DNA from: a bacterium | GTDB lineage: Bacteria > AUK180 | Assembly (NCBI GenBank): GCA_023144005.1 | Contig: JAGLGN010000006.1 | Coordinates: 84,440 to 148,439 of the forward strand | DNA length: 64,000 nucleotides | Reading direction: 5' to 3' | Shown here: piece by piece, positions 40,497-48,973 of the stretch | Position numbering within the stretch: the stretch's first letter is position 1 | Layout of the letters: each line of letters starts with the position of its first letter | The notes under the pieces: model-generated | The model's input: only the letters and a program-made list of their open reading frames with translations | What the model was told of the DNA's origin: nothing | Database searches by the model: none | Program-made: the position numbers and the translations under genes

Positions 40497-42717
40497 CGTA
40501 TTCTATCCTTTTATGGTACATCGTTTGAATGGTCTTGATAAAACTACTGGCCACGCGGTTCAATTCCTGCAGGCTTATCGGGCAATCCGCCAACTGCTCC
40601 TCATCAATGAGCGCTTCATACAGGGTCTCCATCACCATTTTCTTAATTGTGGAATACTTATAATTGGTCAGTACCCTTGATTTCGCTTCGACGCGGTCGG
40701 CGAGCATCACAATGGCGGATTCTTTAAATGTGGGTTTATTGCCATGATACATAAATTCACTTTCATCCAATTCCTTGATCTCCCCTTTCTTCAGTTGAAG
40801 CTTGGCCTTATTATAGAAATACTTCATGAAGGAAGTCCCATGGTGCTCCAGGATGATCTTTCTTACGGGCTTGGGAAGCATATAATCTAATGACAGCTGA
40901 TATCCGGATATCACATGCTGTCTGATATATTTAACGCTCATAATGGGGCTTAATTTATCGTGAGGGTTCTTTTTAGTGAACTGATTTTCTATGAAGTAGC
41001 CCGGGTTCTTTATCTTGCCTATGTCATGGAACATCGCTCCTACCTTTGCAGTTATCGGGTCAGCCCCGATCTCAACCGCCGCAGCTTCGCTCATATTCGC
41101 CACACCAAGAGAGTGCTGATATGTTCCCGGAGCGATAAGCGTGAGATTCTTGAGCGCCGGATGCTCACCGCTTATCAATTCAATCAGCTGAAAGCGTGTG
41201 GGGATATCCAGTATGGATTCAAAGAACGGCATGATCGAGATGAGAAGTATATATGAAAAGAGATTACCCACCATAACGGCAGCTATATTACTCATGATTA
41301 TCCCGGCATTGAAGCCCTTCAATAATCCGATCGATACCGGCACCAGCATCGATACTATTCCTATGAGAAGGAAATCATAGAAAAGAGTGCTTCTTTTATT
41401 GATATTCCGGGTAATGTAAACGGTGAAAAGGGAGTTCACGAACCCATACAGCAATATGTCAAGGTTGTAGCCGAAGAAGAACGCTGTAATAATTGAGATT
41501 ATAAGGGAAGAGAAAATAGCGAATTCGACATCAATAAAGAGGATCACAATGATGGTGAAGAGCGAGAAAGGAAGGCTGAAGCCCGATAAGAATGTATCCT
41601 CCGATATTCCGGAAAAATACTTAACGGCCAGAATAGCGGCGAGAAATATCATTAAATTGAAAAACATGACAAGATATCCTTCATTCGCCCTGAAATGAGC
41701 TCTTTTGAACCTCCTTACATAAAATATCAGAAGGAGAAAAAGAAGCAGAATGAACATCGCAAGTCCGGTCACCCTTTTTACGGTTACCCGCGTCGAAAGG
41801 TAATTATTAAGGGTATCGATGACTTTCTTGTCCTGATTAGTGTATATCTCCCCCCTTCTTAATACGATCTGACCTTTGATAAAGGAATCCCTTTCGGGAG
41901 GCAGAGATTGAGCCAATACCTCGGCACGCTTCGCGGTCTGCTGCATATTGAACTCAAGGTTTGTTGAAAGGTAATGCGATAAGAGCTGGATAACAAAGCG
42001 GATTATACCCGGCGGGAAATTATGATCTTCAAAAAGAGCTTCTTTGACCTCGCTCAACGGCACTATTTCAGAAACATTTTTCGTAATTTCTCTACCGTTG
42101 GGGGAAATGACCACAATGGAATTTCTGTTCTTATTCCATCTCTCAAGATTATCGATGAATTCCGCTCTCTCCCTTGAGATGCCGGCCTTCATATAGGGAC
42201 TGACCTTCAATGTAATAAGATTGGTGATCTCATCGTAGTTGATTATCGCAAATAGCGCTTCCCACTGCTGCAGAGACAATCGGAAAAACGGATAATCCTC
42301 TCTTATCCAATTGATCCGGCCGTAAATAGACAGGCCCGGAGCATTCTTAATTTTTTCAAGAGAGGATACCACTACGCGGATATTCTCATTGAAGATCTCC
42401 TCTGTTTTAGGGTTCACTCTGAACACCGCGGGAAGGCGGGAGACCTTTTCTTTTGTCTTCCTTTCTGTCTTTTCATCATTGTCAACTGAATAATCTATCG
42501 GAGATATATAATCCTGGTGAATAATGTCGCCTATCTTGTAATTCACTGTATGAAATTTGAAATGAGCTGAGAAAAGGAAGAATAACAAGATCACCGTAAC
42601 CAGCATTATGAGCACTTTGAAGGCGCTGTTCTTCCCGGCAAGGCTTTCCTTGACAAAGTTCTGAAGCTTTCTTATTATTCTTTCCAGATCCAATTTATTG
42701 CTTTGAGTTTCCATCAT
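40477..42717 (-). CDS. pgpH: 7TM-HD domain phosphodiesterase, PgpH-type
   Basis: 746 residues from ATG 42717, with GAGG about a dozen bases upstream (42731-42734); a longer reading inside phoH is unlikely. After one N-terminal membrane helix comes the extracytoplasmic 7TMR-HDED domain (about 50-310), then about seven membrane segments (about 320-500), then the HD domain with YQHSLGVANMSEAAAVEI and VGAMFHDIGKIKNPGYF. PgpH-type proteins hydrolyse cyclic di-AMP, so the organism probably uses that messenger, although no diadenylate cyclase is in the window. Overlap with phoH is 23 bases. Confidence 0.92.
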   Translation of the reverse strand: MMETQSNKLDLERIIRKLQNFVKESLAGKNSAFKVLIMLVTVILLFFLFSAHFKFHTVNYKIGDIIHQDYISPIDYSVDNDEKTERKTKEKVSRLPAVFRVNPKTEEIFNENIRVVVSSLEKIKNAPGLSIYGRINWIREDYPFFRLSLQQWEALFAIINYDEITNLITLKVSPYMKAGISRERAEFIDNLERWNKNRNSIVVISPNGREITKNVSEIVPLSEVKEALFEDHNFPPGIIRFVIQLLSHYLSTNLEFNMQQTAKRAEVLAQSLPPERDSFIKGQIVLRRGEIYTNQDKKVIDTLNNYLSTRVTVKRVTGLAMFILLLFLLLIFYVRRFKRAHFRANEGYLVMFFNLMIFLAAILAVKYFSGISEDTFLSGFSLPFSLFTIIVILFIDVEFAIFSSLIISIITAFFFGYNLDILLYGFVNSLFTVYITRNINKRSTLFYDFLLIGIVSMLVPVSIGLLKGFNAGIIMSNIAAVMVGNLFSYILLISIMPFFESILDIPTRFQLIELISGEHPALKNLTLIAPGTYQHSLGVANMSEAAAVEIGADPITAKVGAMFHDIGKIKNPGYFIENQFTKKNPHDKLSPIMSVKYIRQHVISGYQLSLDYMLPKPVRKIILEHHGTSFMKYFYNKAKLQLKKGEIKELDESEFMYHGNKPTFKESAIVMLADRVEAKSRVLTNYKYSTIKKMVMETLYEALIDEEQLADCPISLQELNRVASSFIKTIQTMYHKRIEYDEDNKN

Positions 42718-43663
42718 ATTTTTCAAATGCCTCAATGATATTCTGAACCATAGTGTGGCGGACAACATCACGCTTATCAAGGTAGAGTACCTTTATTCCT
42801 TCTATATCCGCAAGGATTTTGCTTATGACCACTAACCCTGACAAATTCTTATTCGGAATATCGATCTGTGTGATATCCCCGGTAACAATTACCTTGGAAT
42901 TGTGTCCTGTGCGGGTCAGGAACATCTTCATCTGCTCAATGGTCGCGTTCTGCCCCTCATCGAGAATAATAAAAGAATCGTTCAATGTGCGTCCTCTCAT
43001 AAAGGCCAAAGGCGCTACCTCGATCACCCCCTTTTCCATTAAAAGCTCCACCTTATTAAAGGACATGTGTTCGTAAAGCGCATCAAATATCGGCCTTAAA
43101 TAGGGATCTACCTTCTGCGCGATGTCTCCGGGTAAAAATCCGAGTTTTTCCCCGGCCTCAACGGCGGGGCGGGTAACGATGATGCGGGAAACCTCCTTTT
43201 CCATCAGGGCTTCAACGGCACGGGCAACACCGATATAGGTTTTTCCCGTACCTGCGGGGCCGATACATATTGTAAGGTCGTTCTTTTTTATTTCCGAAAT
43301 ATATCCCTGCTGGCCATATGTCTTTGCCTGAACAAAGCCCCGCTGCGGGCCAACCCGAATGAAAGAAGAAAATAGTTTTTCTGAGTCTATTATCCCCTTA
43401 TCTTTATGAAAATCGATCAGATATTTGAAGGTCTTTTTATTTATCCTATATCCGTTCTTTATAGAATTTGAAAGGTCTTCGATGATCTCGGCGACAAGCT
43501 TCTCTGCGGCGGGGTCCGGGGCGGATATCTCCAGAGAACCGTTGTCTGAACTGATCTTCACTTCAAAAACAGACGAAAGATATTTCAGATTCTCATCGTT
43601 ATTGCCAAAAAGAGACGACAATTTACCCTGCTCGTTCAGGCCATGAAGATCTATCCTCATCAT
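42695..43663 (-). CDS. phoH: PhoH-like ATPase
   Basis: 322 residues. The N-terminal region near 20-60 is KH-like, and the P-loop near 134 is CIGPAGTGKTYIGVARAV. The Walker B is FIILDEGQN near 235; GDITQIDIPN follows. This protein links RNA processing to YbeY in many bacteria, probably as an RNA helicase or ATPase. The start overlaps aspS by four bases (ATGA). Confidence 0.95.
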   Translation of the reverse strand: MMRIDLHGLNEQGKLSSLFGNNDENLKYLSSVFEVKISSDNGSLEISAPDPAAEKLVAEIIEDLSNSIKNGYRINKKTFKYLIDFHKDKGIIDSEKLFSSFIRVGPQRGFVQAKTYGQQGYISEIKKNDLTICIGPAGTGKTYIGVARAVEALMEKEVSRIIVTRPAVEAGEKLGFLPGDIAQKVDPYLRPIFDALYEHMSFNKVELLMEKGVIEVAPLAFMRGRTLNDSFIILDEGQNATIEQMKMFLTRTGHNSKVIVTGDITQIDIPNKNLSGLVVISKILADIEGIKVLYLDKRDVVRHTMVQNIIEAFEKYDGNSKQ

Positions 43664-45399
43664 ACTTCGTCCCCTGAAAGCCCTATGCCTAATTCATCTA
43701 ATTGCTCTTGAGCAACATCGGACGGCGAGCCGGTCAGCAGACAATTGCCTGTGGTCGTCTTGGGAAATAGAATAAAATCCTTTAAACTGCCGTCACCATA
43801 CAAGCCTATGGCCGTACGGCCGATGCCCAGAGCGATACCACCATGCGGAGGAAGGCCATAATCGAGTGCCTCCAAAAAGAATCCGAAGCGGTCCTGCTGA
43901 GTTTTTTCATCCATACCCAGTATCTGAAAAACCTTTTTCTGAAGTTCCGCCATATTGATCCTGATACTTCCGGACCCGAGCTCTATCCCGTTGAGAACCA
44001 GATCATATGCACGGGATAAAATACCGGCAAGATCTTTTTCACCATCAAGGCCAGAACCTTCCGCAGGCATCGTGAAAGGGTGATGGGCAGAGGCGTATCC
44101 CTTCAGCTCCTCATCGTAAAGGAAAAGAGGGAAATCCGTAACCCAGAGAAATTCATAGCCCTTTGTCAATAATTGATTCTCCTTTCCCAGATAGTCTCTC
44201 AGGAAGGAAAGAATATGTTCATTGGAATTACCGATCTGGAAGAAGATGCTTTCGCCTTCTTTCAATTTCAGAGATCCATAGAACTCAGAATTAGCAAATT
44301 TGGCCAATGTGAATGAATATTCACCTTCATTGCGGGAAATAAATATAGAGCCCTGAGCGCCTTCATTCTTTAATATCCCTTCGATTTTCTTAGAGGCGGA
44401 GCGGGAATATGCGGCAGGCACCCTGATCCCCCTTATGCGATCGCCTTTTTCCAAAGCATCCTTTATGAAATTAACGGGCAGCACTTTGAATTCTCGGCTG
44501 AAATCTTCGATCACAAGAGGATTTCTGAGGTCCGGCTTATCTGACGCATATCTCTCCATTGAATCATTGTATGTGATCCGGGTAAAAGGGGTTTTTATGT
44601 TTAATTGCATCTTTTCAGAAATGTAAGAGAACATCTTCTCTATTTCCTGATAGATCTCCTGCTCATCGGTAAAAGCCCTTTCTACATCCAGCTGAGTAAA
44701 TTCCGGCTGACGGTCCGCGCGCAGGTCCTCATCCCTGAAGCAGCGGGCAAGCTGAAAATATCGCTCGAACCCGCTTCCCATGAGAAGCTGTTTCAGAAGT
44801 TGCGGGGATTGCGGAAGAGCGTAGAACTTACCCTTGAAATTTCTCGATGGAACGACGAAGTCACGAGCTCCTTCGGGTGTACTTTTAATAAGATACGGGG
44901 TCTCCAGTTCCTGATAATTCCTGGAGTAGAAATACTCTCTGATACGGCGGACAAGATCGTTCCTGAAGCGGATCTTTTTAGTGATCCCGTAGGATCGAAG
45001 TTCGAAATAGCGGTATTTGCCCTTTAAAGATTCATTTATTTCATCGATGACAGACAGCTCGAAAGGAGGTACCTTGCCCTTTACCAGTATATTTAATTCG
45101 CTTCCATTCAATTCAAATTCACCCTGGGCGAGTCCGGCCTTGACCTGTGATTCCGGACGAAGGTTCAGCATCCCTTTGACCATAACTATGTTTTCATCTC
45201 TGAGCTGCTCCGCCGATTGGAATTGCTGATCAGAGACATTGCTCTTGTCGAATTGGACCTGCAGAACTCCGGTTTCGTCCCTTAGATAAAGAAAGAGTAA
45301 GCTCCCCATCTTGCGTATCGAATCCACATACCCGCAGAGAACAAGTTCGCTGCCGAGTTTGTCTTTATTTATATCGCCTATATATATTCTTTCTTTCAC
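43660..45399 (-). CDS. aspS: Aspartyl-tRNA synthetase
   Basis: 579 residues, class II. N-terminal OB anticodon domain (LCGYVDSIRKMGSLLFLYLRDETG), motif 2 FERYFQLARCFRDEDLRADRQPEF near 215-240, the GAD insertion in the middle, and motif 3 GGIALGIGRTAIGLYG near 530. Bacterial-type length with the GAD insert. It begins with GTG directly after the pilB stop (TAAGTG), with AGGAG five bases upstream. Whether it charges only tRNA-Asp or also tRNA-Asn cannot be told here. Confidence 0.97.
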   Translation of the reverse strand: MKERIYIGDINKDKLGSELVLCGYVDSIRKMGSLLFLYLRDETGVLQVQFDKSNVSDQQFQSAEQLRDENIVMVKGMLNLRPESQVKAGLAQGEFELNGSELNILVKGKVPPFELSVIDEINESLKGKYRYFELRSYGITKKIRFRNDLVRRIREYFYSRNYQELETPYLIKSTPEGARDFVVPSRNFKGKFYALPQSPQLLKQLLMGSGFERYFQLARCFRDEDLRADRQPEFTQLDVERAFTDEQEIYQEIEKMFSYISEKMQLNIKTPFTRITYNDSMERYASDKPDLRNPLVIEDFSREFKVLPVNFIKDALEKGDRIRGIRVPAAYSRSASKKIEGILKNEGAQGSIFISRNEGEYSFTLAKFANSEFYGSLKLKEGESIFFQIGNSNEHILSFLRDYLGKENQLLTKGYEFLWVTDFPLFLYDEELKGYASAHHPFTMPAEGSGLDGEKDLAGILSRAYDLVLNGIELGSGSIRINMAELQKKVFQILGMDEKTQQDRFGFFLEALDYGLPPHGGIALGIGRTAIGLYGDGSLKDFILFPKTTTGNCLLTGSPSDVAQEQLDELGIGLSGDEV

Positions 45400-47175
45400 T
45401 TAGACTCCTGCGGTAACCCTTTTTACTTCTTCCAATGTGGTTAGCCCTTCGCTGACCTTTAAAAGCGCTTGCAGGCGCATCGTCATCATACCTTCTTCAA
45501 CGGCCATATCCCTTAAAACCCTGAAGGAAGAATTCTCCATAATATGTTTCTGCATCGGTTTTGAGATCGGCATGACCTCAAAGAGTGCCGTCCTGCTGAA
45601 ATATCCGGTATTGGAGCAATAATCGCAGCCCTCTCCACGATAGAATTTTTCAATGGTGTTCACCTCTTCCGGTTCGATGCCCAGCGCTTCCATTTCATCA
45701 TCTCCGTATGTAACCTCGGCCTTGCACTTGGGGCATGCGATACGGATCAGCTTCTGTGCTACTACACAGGCAAGGGCAGCCGATATCAGAAATGGGGGGA
45801 CGCCGATATTCATCAGTCGCGTTATGACAGAGGGAGCATCATTGGTATGAACGGAAGACACCACCATATGGCCTGTCAGAGCGGCTCTGATGGCAATATC
45901 CGCCGTGACGGCATCACGGATCTCTCCCACCATTATCTTGTCGGGATCCTGACGCAAAAACGCCTTCAATGCCTTCGCAAATGTCATCTTCCCCTCAAGG
46001 GCTTCCTTTTGTGTTTTATGTGAATGCTTATCTCCGAGTATAGATTCCTCATCTATCTTGATATTGACCTGATTGACACCCTCGATATTGAACTCAACCG
46101 GCTCTTCAACCGTCATAATATTGGAGAAGTCATCATACATCTCTTTTACCATCGAGTAGAGGGTAGTGGTCTTTCCACTGCCGGTGGGACCCGCGACCAG
46201 GATCATTCCCCAAGGACGCGCAAGAGATAGCTTGACTTCGCTTAGATCTCTTTTGTTAAAGCCCAATGCATCCAGATTAAGCTCAACCCTTTGTTTATCA
46301 CCTATTCGGATCTCCACTCTTTCCCCATACACCGTTGGCACGAATGAGGTTCTGAACTCGATCTCCCTTCCCTGAAATTTATACTGGAACCGGCCGTTTT
46401 GCGGCTTTCTCGATTCATCTATCTTGGCTCCCGACTTCAGTTTAAGTATGGTAACAACCGGACGAAGGACCGCGATCGGGTATCGCTTTTCTTCGTAAAG
46501 GACGCTGTCTATACGGTAGCGTATCCTTACCATACGCTCGTCAAAGGGTTCGACATGAATATCTGAAGCCCTCTTTTGCAATGCGCGGGCAATGATGTAC
46601 TTAATAAGGTTTTCATTCTGCTTATCCTCGGACATCTTCAGAAGCTCGTCGGACGAGACCTCCGATCGTTCCTGCTCATCAATAACATCGGCGTCAACGA
46701 CCGTTTCCTGATCAAGCATCTCCGTAAAATCTTCCTCATCCATTCCCTTGTGTGAACTGTAGAGACGTTCAATGGCTTCTTTGATCTCGGAAGGGACTCC
46801 CAGCATAAGCTCCAATTCCAGTCCGGTAAGCATATGGATATCCTGAATTACCGAACGCTTCATGGGATTTGCCATGACCACGGTAAGTGAGTTGCCAAGT
46901 ATCTCGACAGGGACCATAAGCTCTTTTCTGGCTATCTTGAAGGGGATCTTCTCCAGTACAAAATCCTCCACTTCCATATCCTTGATGCCGGGAAAGAAAG
47001 GAATATCAAGCTGCTCGGATATAATAGCGACCAGCCGCTCTTCATCCACGAATTCTTTTTCGACCAGGATAAGTCCCAGAAATTCTCCTGATTCCTTCTG
47101 TTCGGCAAGAACTATTTCCAATTGTTCCTGAGTAAGAAGGCCTTTACTAATAAGAAGCTCGCCTAAGCGTTTCAT
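45400..47175 (-). CDS. Type II secretion/type IV pilus assembly ATPase (GspE/PilB)
   Basis: 591 residues from ATG 47175 (MKRLGELLISKGLLTQEQL). N-terminal MshEN/GspE domain to about 150; then Walker A VAGPTGSGKTTTLYSMV near 330, the Asp box, Walker B GEIRD near 420 and the CxxC pairs CPKC near 477 and CDYC near 510. These ATPases power pilus or pseudopilus assembly from the cytoplasm. Between the Asp-box strand (NQVNIKIDEE) and the MTFAKALKAFLRQDP helix there is an insertion of about 20 residues (ESILGDKHSHKTQKEALEGK). No other pilus genes are nearby; aspS follows at once. The promoter suggests a leaderless mRNA. Confidence 0.93.
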   Translation of the reverse strand: MKRLGELLISKGLLTQEQLEIVLAEQKESGEFLGLILVEKEFVDEERLVAIISEQLDIPFFPGIKDMEVEDFVLEKIPFKIARKELMVPVEILGNSLTVVMANPMKRSVIQDIHMLTGLELELMLGVPSEIKEAIERLYSSHKGMDEEDFTEMLDQETVVDADVIDEQERSEVSSDELLKMSEDKQNENLIKYIIARALQKRASDIHVEPFDERMVRIRYRIDSVLYEEKRYPIAVLRPVVTILKLKSGAKIDESRKPQNGRFQYKFQGREIEFRTSFVPTVYGERVEIRIGDKQRVELNLDALGFNKRDLSEVKLSLARPWGMILVAGPTGSGKTTTLYSMVKEMYDDFSNIMTVEEPVEFNIEGVNQVNIKIDEESILGDKHSHKTQKEALEGKMTFAKALKAFLRQDPDKIMVGEIRDAVTADIAIRAALTGHMVVSSVHTNDAPSVITRLMNIGVPPFLISAALACVVAQKLIRIACPKCKAEVTYGDDEMEALGIEPEEVNTIEKFYRGEGCDYCSNTGYFSRTALFEVMPISKPMQKHIMENSSFRVLRDMAVEEGMMTMRLQALLKVSEGLTTLEEVKRVTAGV

Positions 47176-47181
47176 AGGATA

Positions 47182-47210
47182 ATTATAATACAAACTACCC
47201 CTTATTGCAA
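47182..47210 (-). promoter_or_regulatory. Promoter of the pilB run (predicted leaderless)
   Basis: Minus strand: -35 TTGCAA (47205-47210), spacer 17, -10 TATAAT (47182-47187). Six bases, TATCCT, separate the -10 from the ATG at 47175, so transcription should begin at the start codon; there is no Shine-Dalgarno. Confidence 0.6.
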
Positions 47211-47267
47211 ATAAAGTGCGTTTAAATTACCATCGATAAAAGCAGTAAGAAGTGCGGTGCATTAAGA

Positions 47268-47302
47268 AGTGTGAAGTGTGGAGTGTGAGGTGTAAAGTGA
47301 GG
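47268..47302 (+). repeat. Period-7 degenerate array (5 units)
   Basis: Units AGTGTGA, AGTGTGG, AGTGTGA, GGTGTAA, AGTGAGG. The same words start both copies of the composite element. Confidence 0.7.
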
Positions 47303-47399
47303 AGAACAAGACAATATACACGCCCGTAACCAGAAAGACACTATTTCGCTTACCCCATTAGGACTTCTGTTACAATCATATCACGCCGCACCCCAATCA

Positions 47400-47514
47400 A
47401 GATATGGGACATGTCGTACGCCACAGGCGTTCGTCTGTCCCGATGTAAAAGTACCAAGCAAAGAGTTGACAGGAAGCGAAGCGTGTAAACTCTTTGCCTC
47501 GTTAGAATCACACG
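47400..47514 (-). repeat. 115-bp hairpin unit, copy 2 (inverted)
   Basis: Reverse complement of 11799-11913 with about four differences, one of them in the inner hairpin loop. Both stems (CAAAGAGTT/AACTCTTTG and GGGACA..ACGCC/GGCGT..TGTCCC) are intact. Confidence 0.85.
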
Positions 47515-47545
47515 TTAACATTACATACACTGTATTCTCCCCAAA

Positions 47546-47565
47546 GGGCACGGCATGCCGTGCCC
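47546..47565. repeat. Perfect 20-bp palindrome
   Basis: Each half is GGGCACGGCA read on its own strand; together they form an uninterrupted palindrome around GCATGC. CTACACCAAT follows. A degenerate relative occurs at 26553-26588 (CACGGCATGC, later CTACACCAAT). Confidence 0.65.
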
Positions 47566-47679
47566 CTACACCAATTCCTATTTTTCTCTTTCTTCTATTC
47601 CACTTGTACCTTGGTCCACTACGCAGCGCGTCGCTTGTGCACCTATCACCCATTGTCATTGCATTTATGAAACAGTGCG

Positions 47680-48009
47680 CTAGGAAAATAGGATAAGGAG
47701 CAAAATTATAGCCGTCCCGCTGCCCGCAAGATCCCACACAAGGTCTTTATAAGAGAATGAGGATAGTTTTTTATCTCTGATGCTGTCCGTGATCTCCTTG
47801 AACACTCCGGTGGTCAGGGTCACGGAAAAAGACAATGTAATTGCGGAAGAATGCTCCATTTCCAGCTGATACCGGGCAAAAGGATAGCTCCAGAGCGTTG
47901 AGGCAAAGGAATATGAGAAATGCATCAGCTTATCCTGTGAGAACCAGCTGTCCCCGAAAACCGGGGAAATGCAGACCAAAATGATCAGGAAGAACAATAT
48001 CTTTTTCAT
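47680..48009 (-). CDS. YfiM-like secreted/membrane protein
   Basis: 109 residues from ATG 48009; a TTG three codons earlier is possible. Residues 1-19 form a signal peptide (ILFFLIILVCISPVFG). The body has the YfiM/DUF2279-type pattern: DKLMHFSYSFAS, GVFKEITDSIRDKK and SYKDLVWDLAGSGTAI, followed by a hydrophobic end. Function of the family is unknown; it is found in Gram-negative envelopes. A -10 TATAAT (48018-48023) lies only eight bases before the ATG with no clear -35. Confidence 0.8.
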   Translation of the reverse strand: MKKILFFLIILVCISPVFGDSWFSQDKLMHFSYSFASTLWSYPFARYQLEMEHSSAITLSFSVTLTTGVFKEITDSIRDKKLSSFSYKDLVWDLAGSGTAIILLLILFS

Positions 48010-48040
48010 TTTGATCAATTATATCATATTTCGCAGAAAA

Positions 48041-48080
48041 ATGGTGCTAGGATGATAGGGTGATAAGTTGATAGGTAAAG
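48041..48080 (+). repeat. Period-8 degenerate array (5 units)
   Basis: Units ATGGTGCT, AGGATGAT, AGGGTGAT, AAGTTGAT, AGGTAAAG. They share AGGRTGAT with the array at 26442-26513. It fills most of the gap between the OGG-type and YfiM-like genes. Confidence 0.7.
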
Positions 48081-48124
48081 AAAGAGAGATCAGAGCCCAA
48101 ATGAACCAATAAACACATCCCACG

Positions 48125-48973
48125 TCACACGCCACGATCAGACCGTATCCACCTGAAGATATATTCCTGCAATACTCCGCTATAGGGGTGAAATTTCTCG
48201 GTGAACTTCCTGCCATTGTCCGCGCAATATTCCGCATAAAAGCGTTTGATCCAGGTATCCACAGGGACAATATCATGATCGGCGAAGGAAAATAGCATTA
48301 TACAATGAGCGACCTTGGGGCCGATGCCCAGAAAAGAGGTCAGCCACGAGAATTTCTTTTCATAGGAAAAACCCGCAATGGCGTTCAGCTCATATTCTGA
48401 ATCCAGTCTTTCAATGAAAGAAATAATATATCTGGAGCGGAATCCCAGTTTCAACTCTCTTATCGCATCAATTCTATTCTTTAATTGTTTTAATGATGGA
48501 AAGAGGTATCTTGCGGTATTGCCGATAGCATTCTCCGGGAACAATGAGCTGATCTGTTCTATGCGGCGGACAATGAGCTGTATCGTGGATTGAATAGAAA
48601 GGATATATGAGATCGCCATCTCGAATGGCTCCTGCCTTAATATTCTCAATCCCGCTGAAAAATCAAGTATTTTTGTATATAACTCTCTTTCATTGCCGGA
48701 TTTTTCCAGCACATGGGCGCGAAAAGCAGAGAGGTCAAAGGGGAAATCGAAGTAATTGGTCAGATATTCGGTCGGATCGGAAATGTTATTGACTTGATGC
48801 GATTCAAGAGAACAGTGAAGTTCATTGCCCTTTCGGATGATATGGACAAGGCCCGGCTTGAGAATCCCGGTCCAGGCACCACTCTCATCCTTCTTCCATC
48901 GAAACGCCTGACCGCAATCCAATGTCGCATCAAGGTCAAATTCCCCGCGGAAGGGAATTTGCAGATCAATCAT
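48125..48973 (-). CDS. 8-oxoguanine DNA glycosylase/AP lyase, OGG1 type
   Basis: 282 residues. The N-terminal TBP-like domain (LDCGQAFRWKK) precedes the helix-hairpin-helix with FLGIGPKVAHCIMLFSF, whose Lys is the Schiff-base residue, and the catalytic Asp in VPVDTWIKRFY. RQEPFEMAISYILSIQSTI matches the OGG1 wedge region, but Gln-Ser-Thr replaces the Asn-Asn motif that fills the gap left by the flipped base. It removes oxidised guanine from DNA. Overlap with the asparaginase gene is eight bases; it is third in the adenosine-kinase operon. Confidence 0.93.
   Translation of the reverse strand: MIDLQIPFRGEFDLDATLDCGQAFRWKKDESGAWTGILKPGLVHIIRKGNELHCSLESHQVNNISDPTEYLTNYFDFPFDLSAFRAHVLEKSGNERELYTKILDFSAGLRILRQEPFEMAISYILSIQSTIQLIVRRIEQISSLFPENAIGNTARYLFPSLKQLKNRIDAIRELKLGFRSRYIISFIERLDSEYELNAIAGFSYEKKFSWLTSFLGIGPKVAHCIMLFSFADHDIVPVDTWIKRFYAEYCADNGRKFTEKFHPYSGVLQEYIFRWIRSDRGV

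Larger units (their letters stand above)
47176..47679. other. Gene-free mosaic gap upstream of pilB
   Basis: This 504-base stretch contains the pilB promoter (47182-47210), a period-7 array (47268-47302), a minus-strand GGTTACGGG motif (47316-47350), the 115-bp hairpin unit copy 2 (47400-47514), a 20-bp palindrome (47546-47565) followed by CTACACCAAT, and a stray TGGGTGAT-type word on the minus strand near 47650. Short frames inside it fall in the repeats and are not called. Confidence 0.7.

Noticed and set aside
47381..47737. 118-codon minus-strand frame upstream of pilB
   Set aside because: It is made of the 115-bp unit and the palindrome, and its frame is not kept in the other copy.
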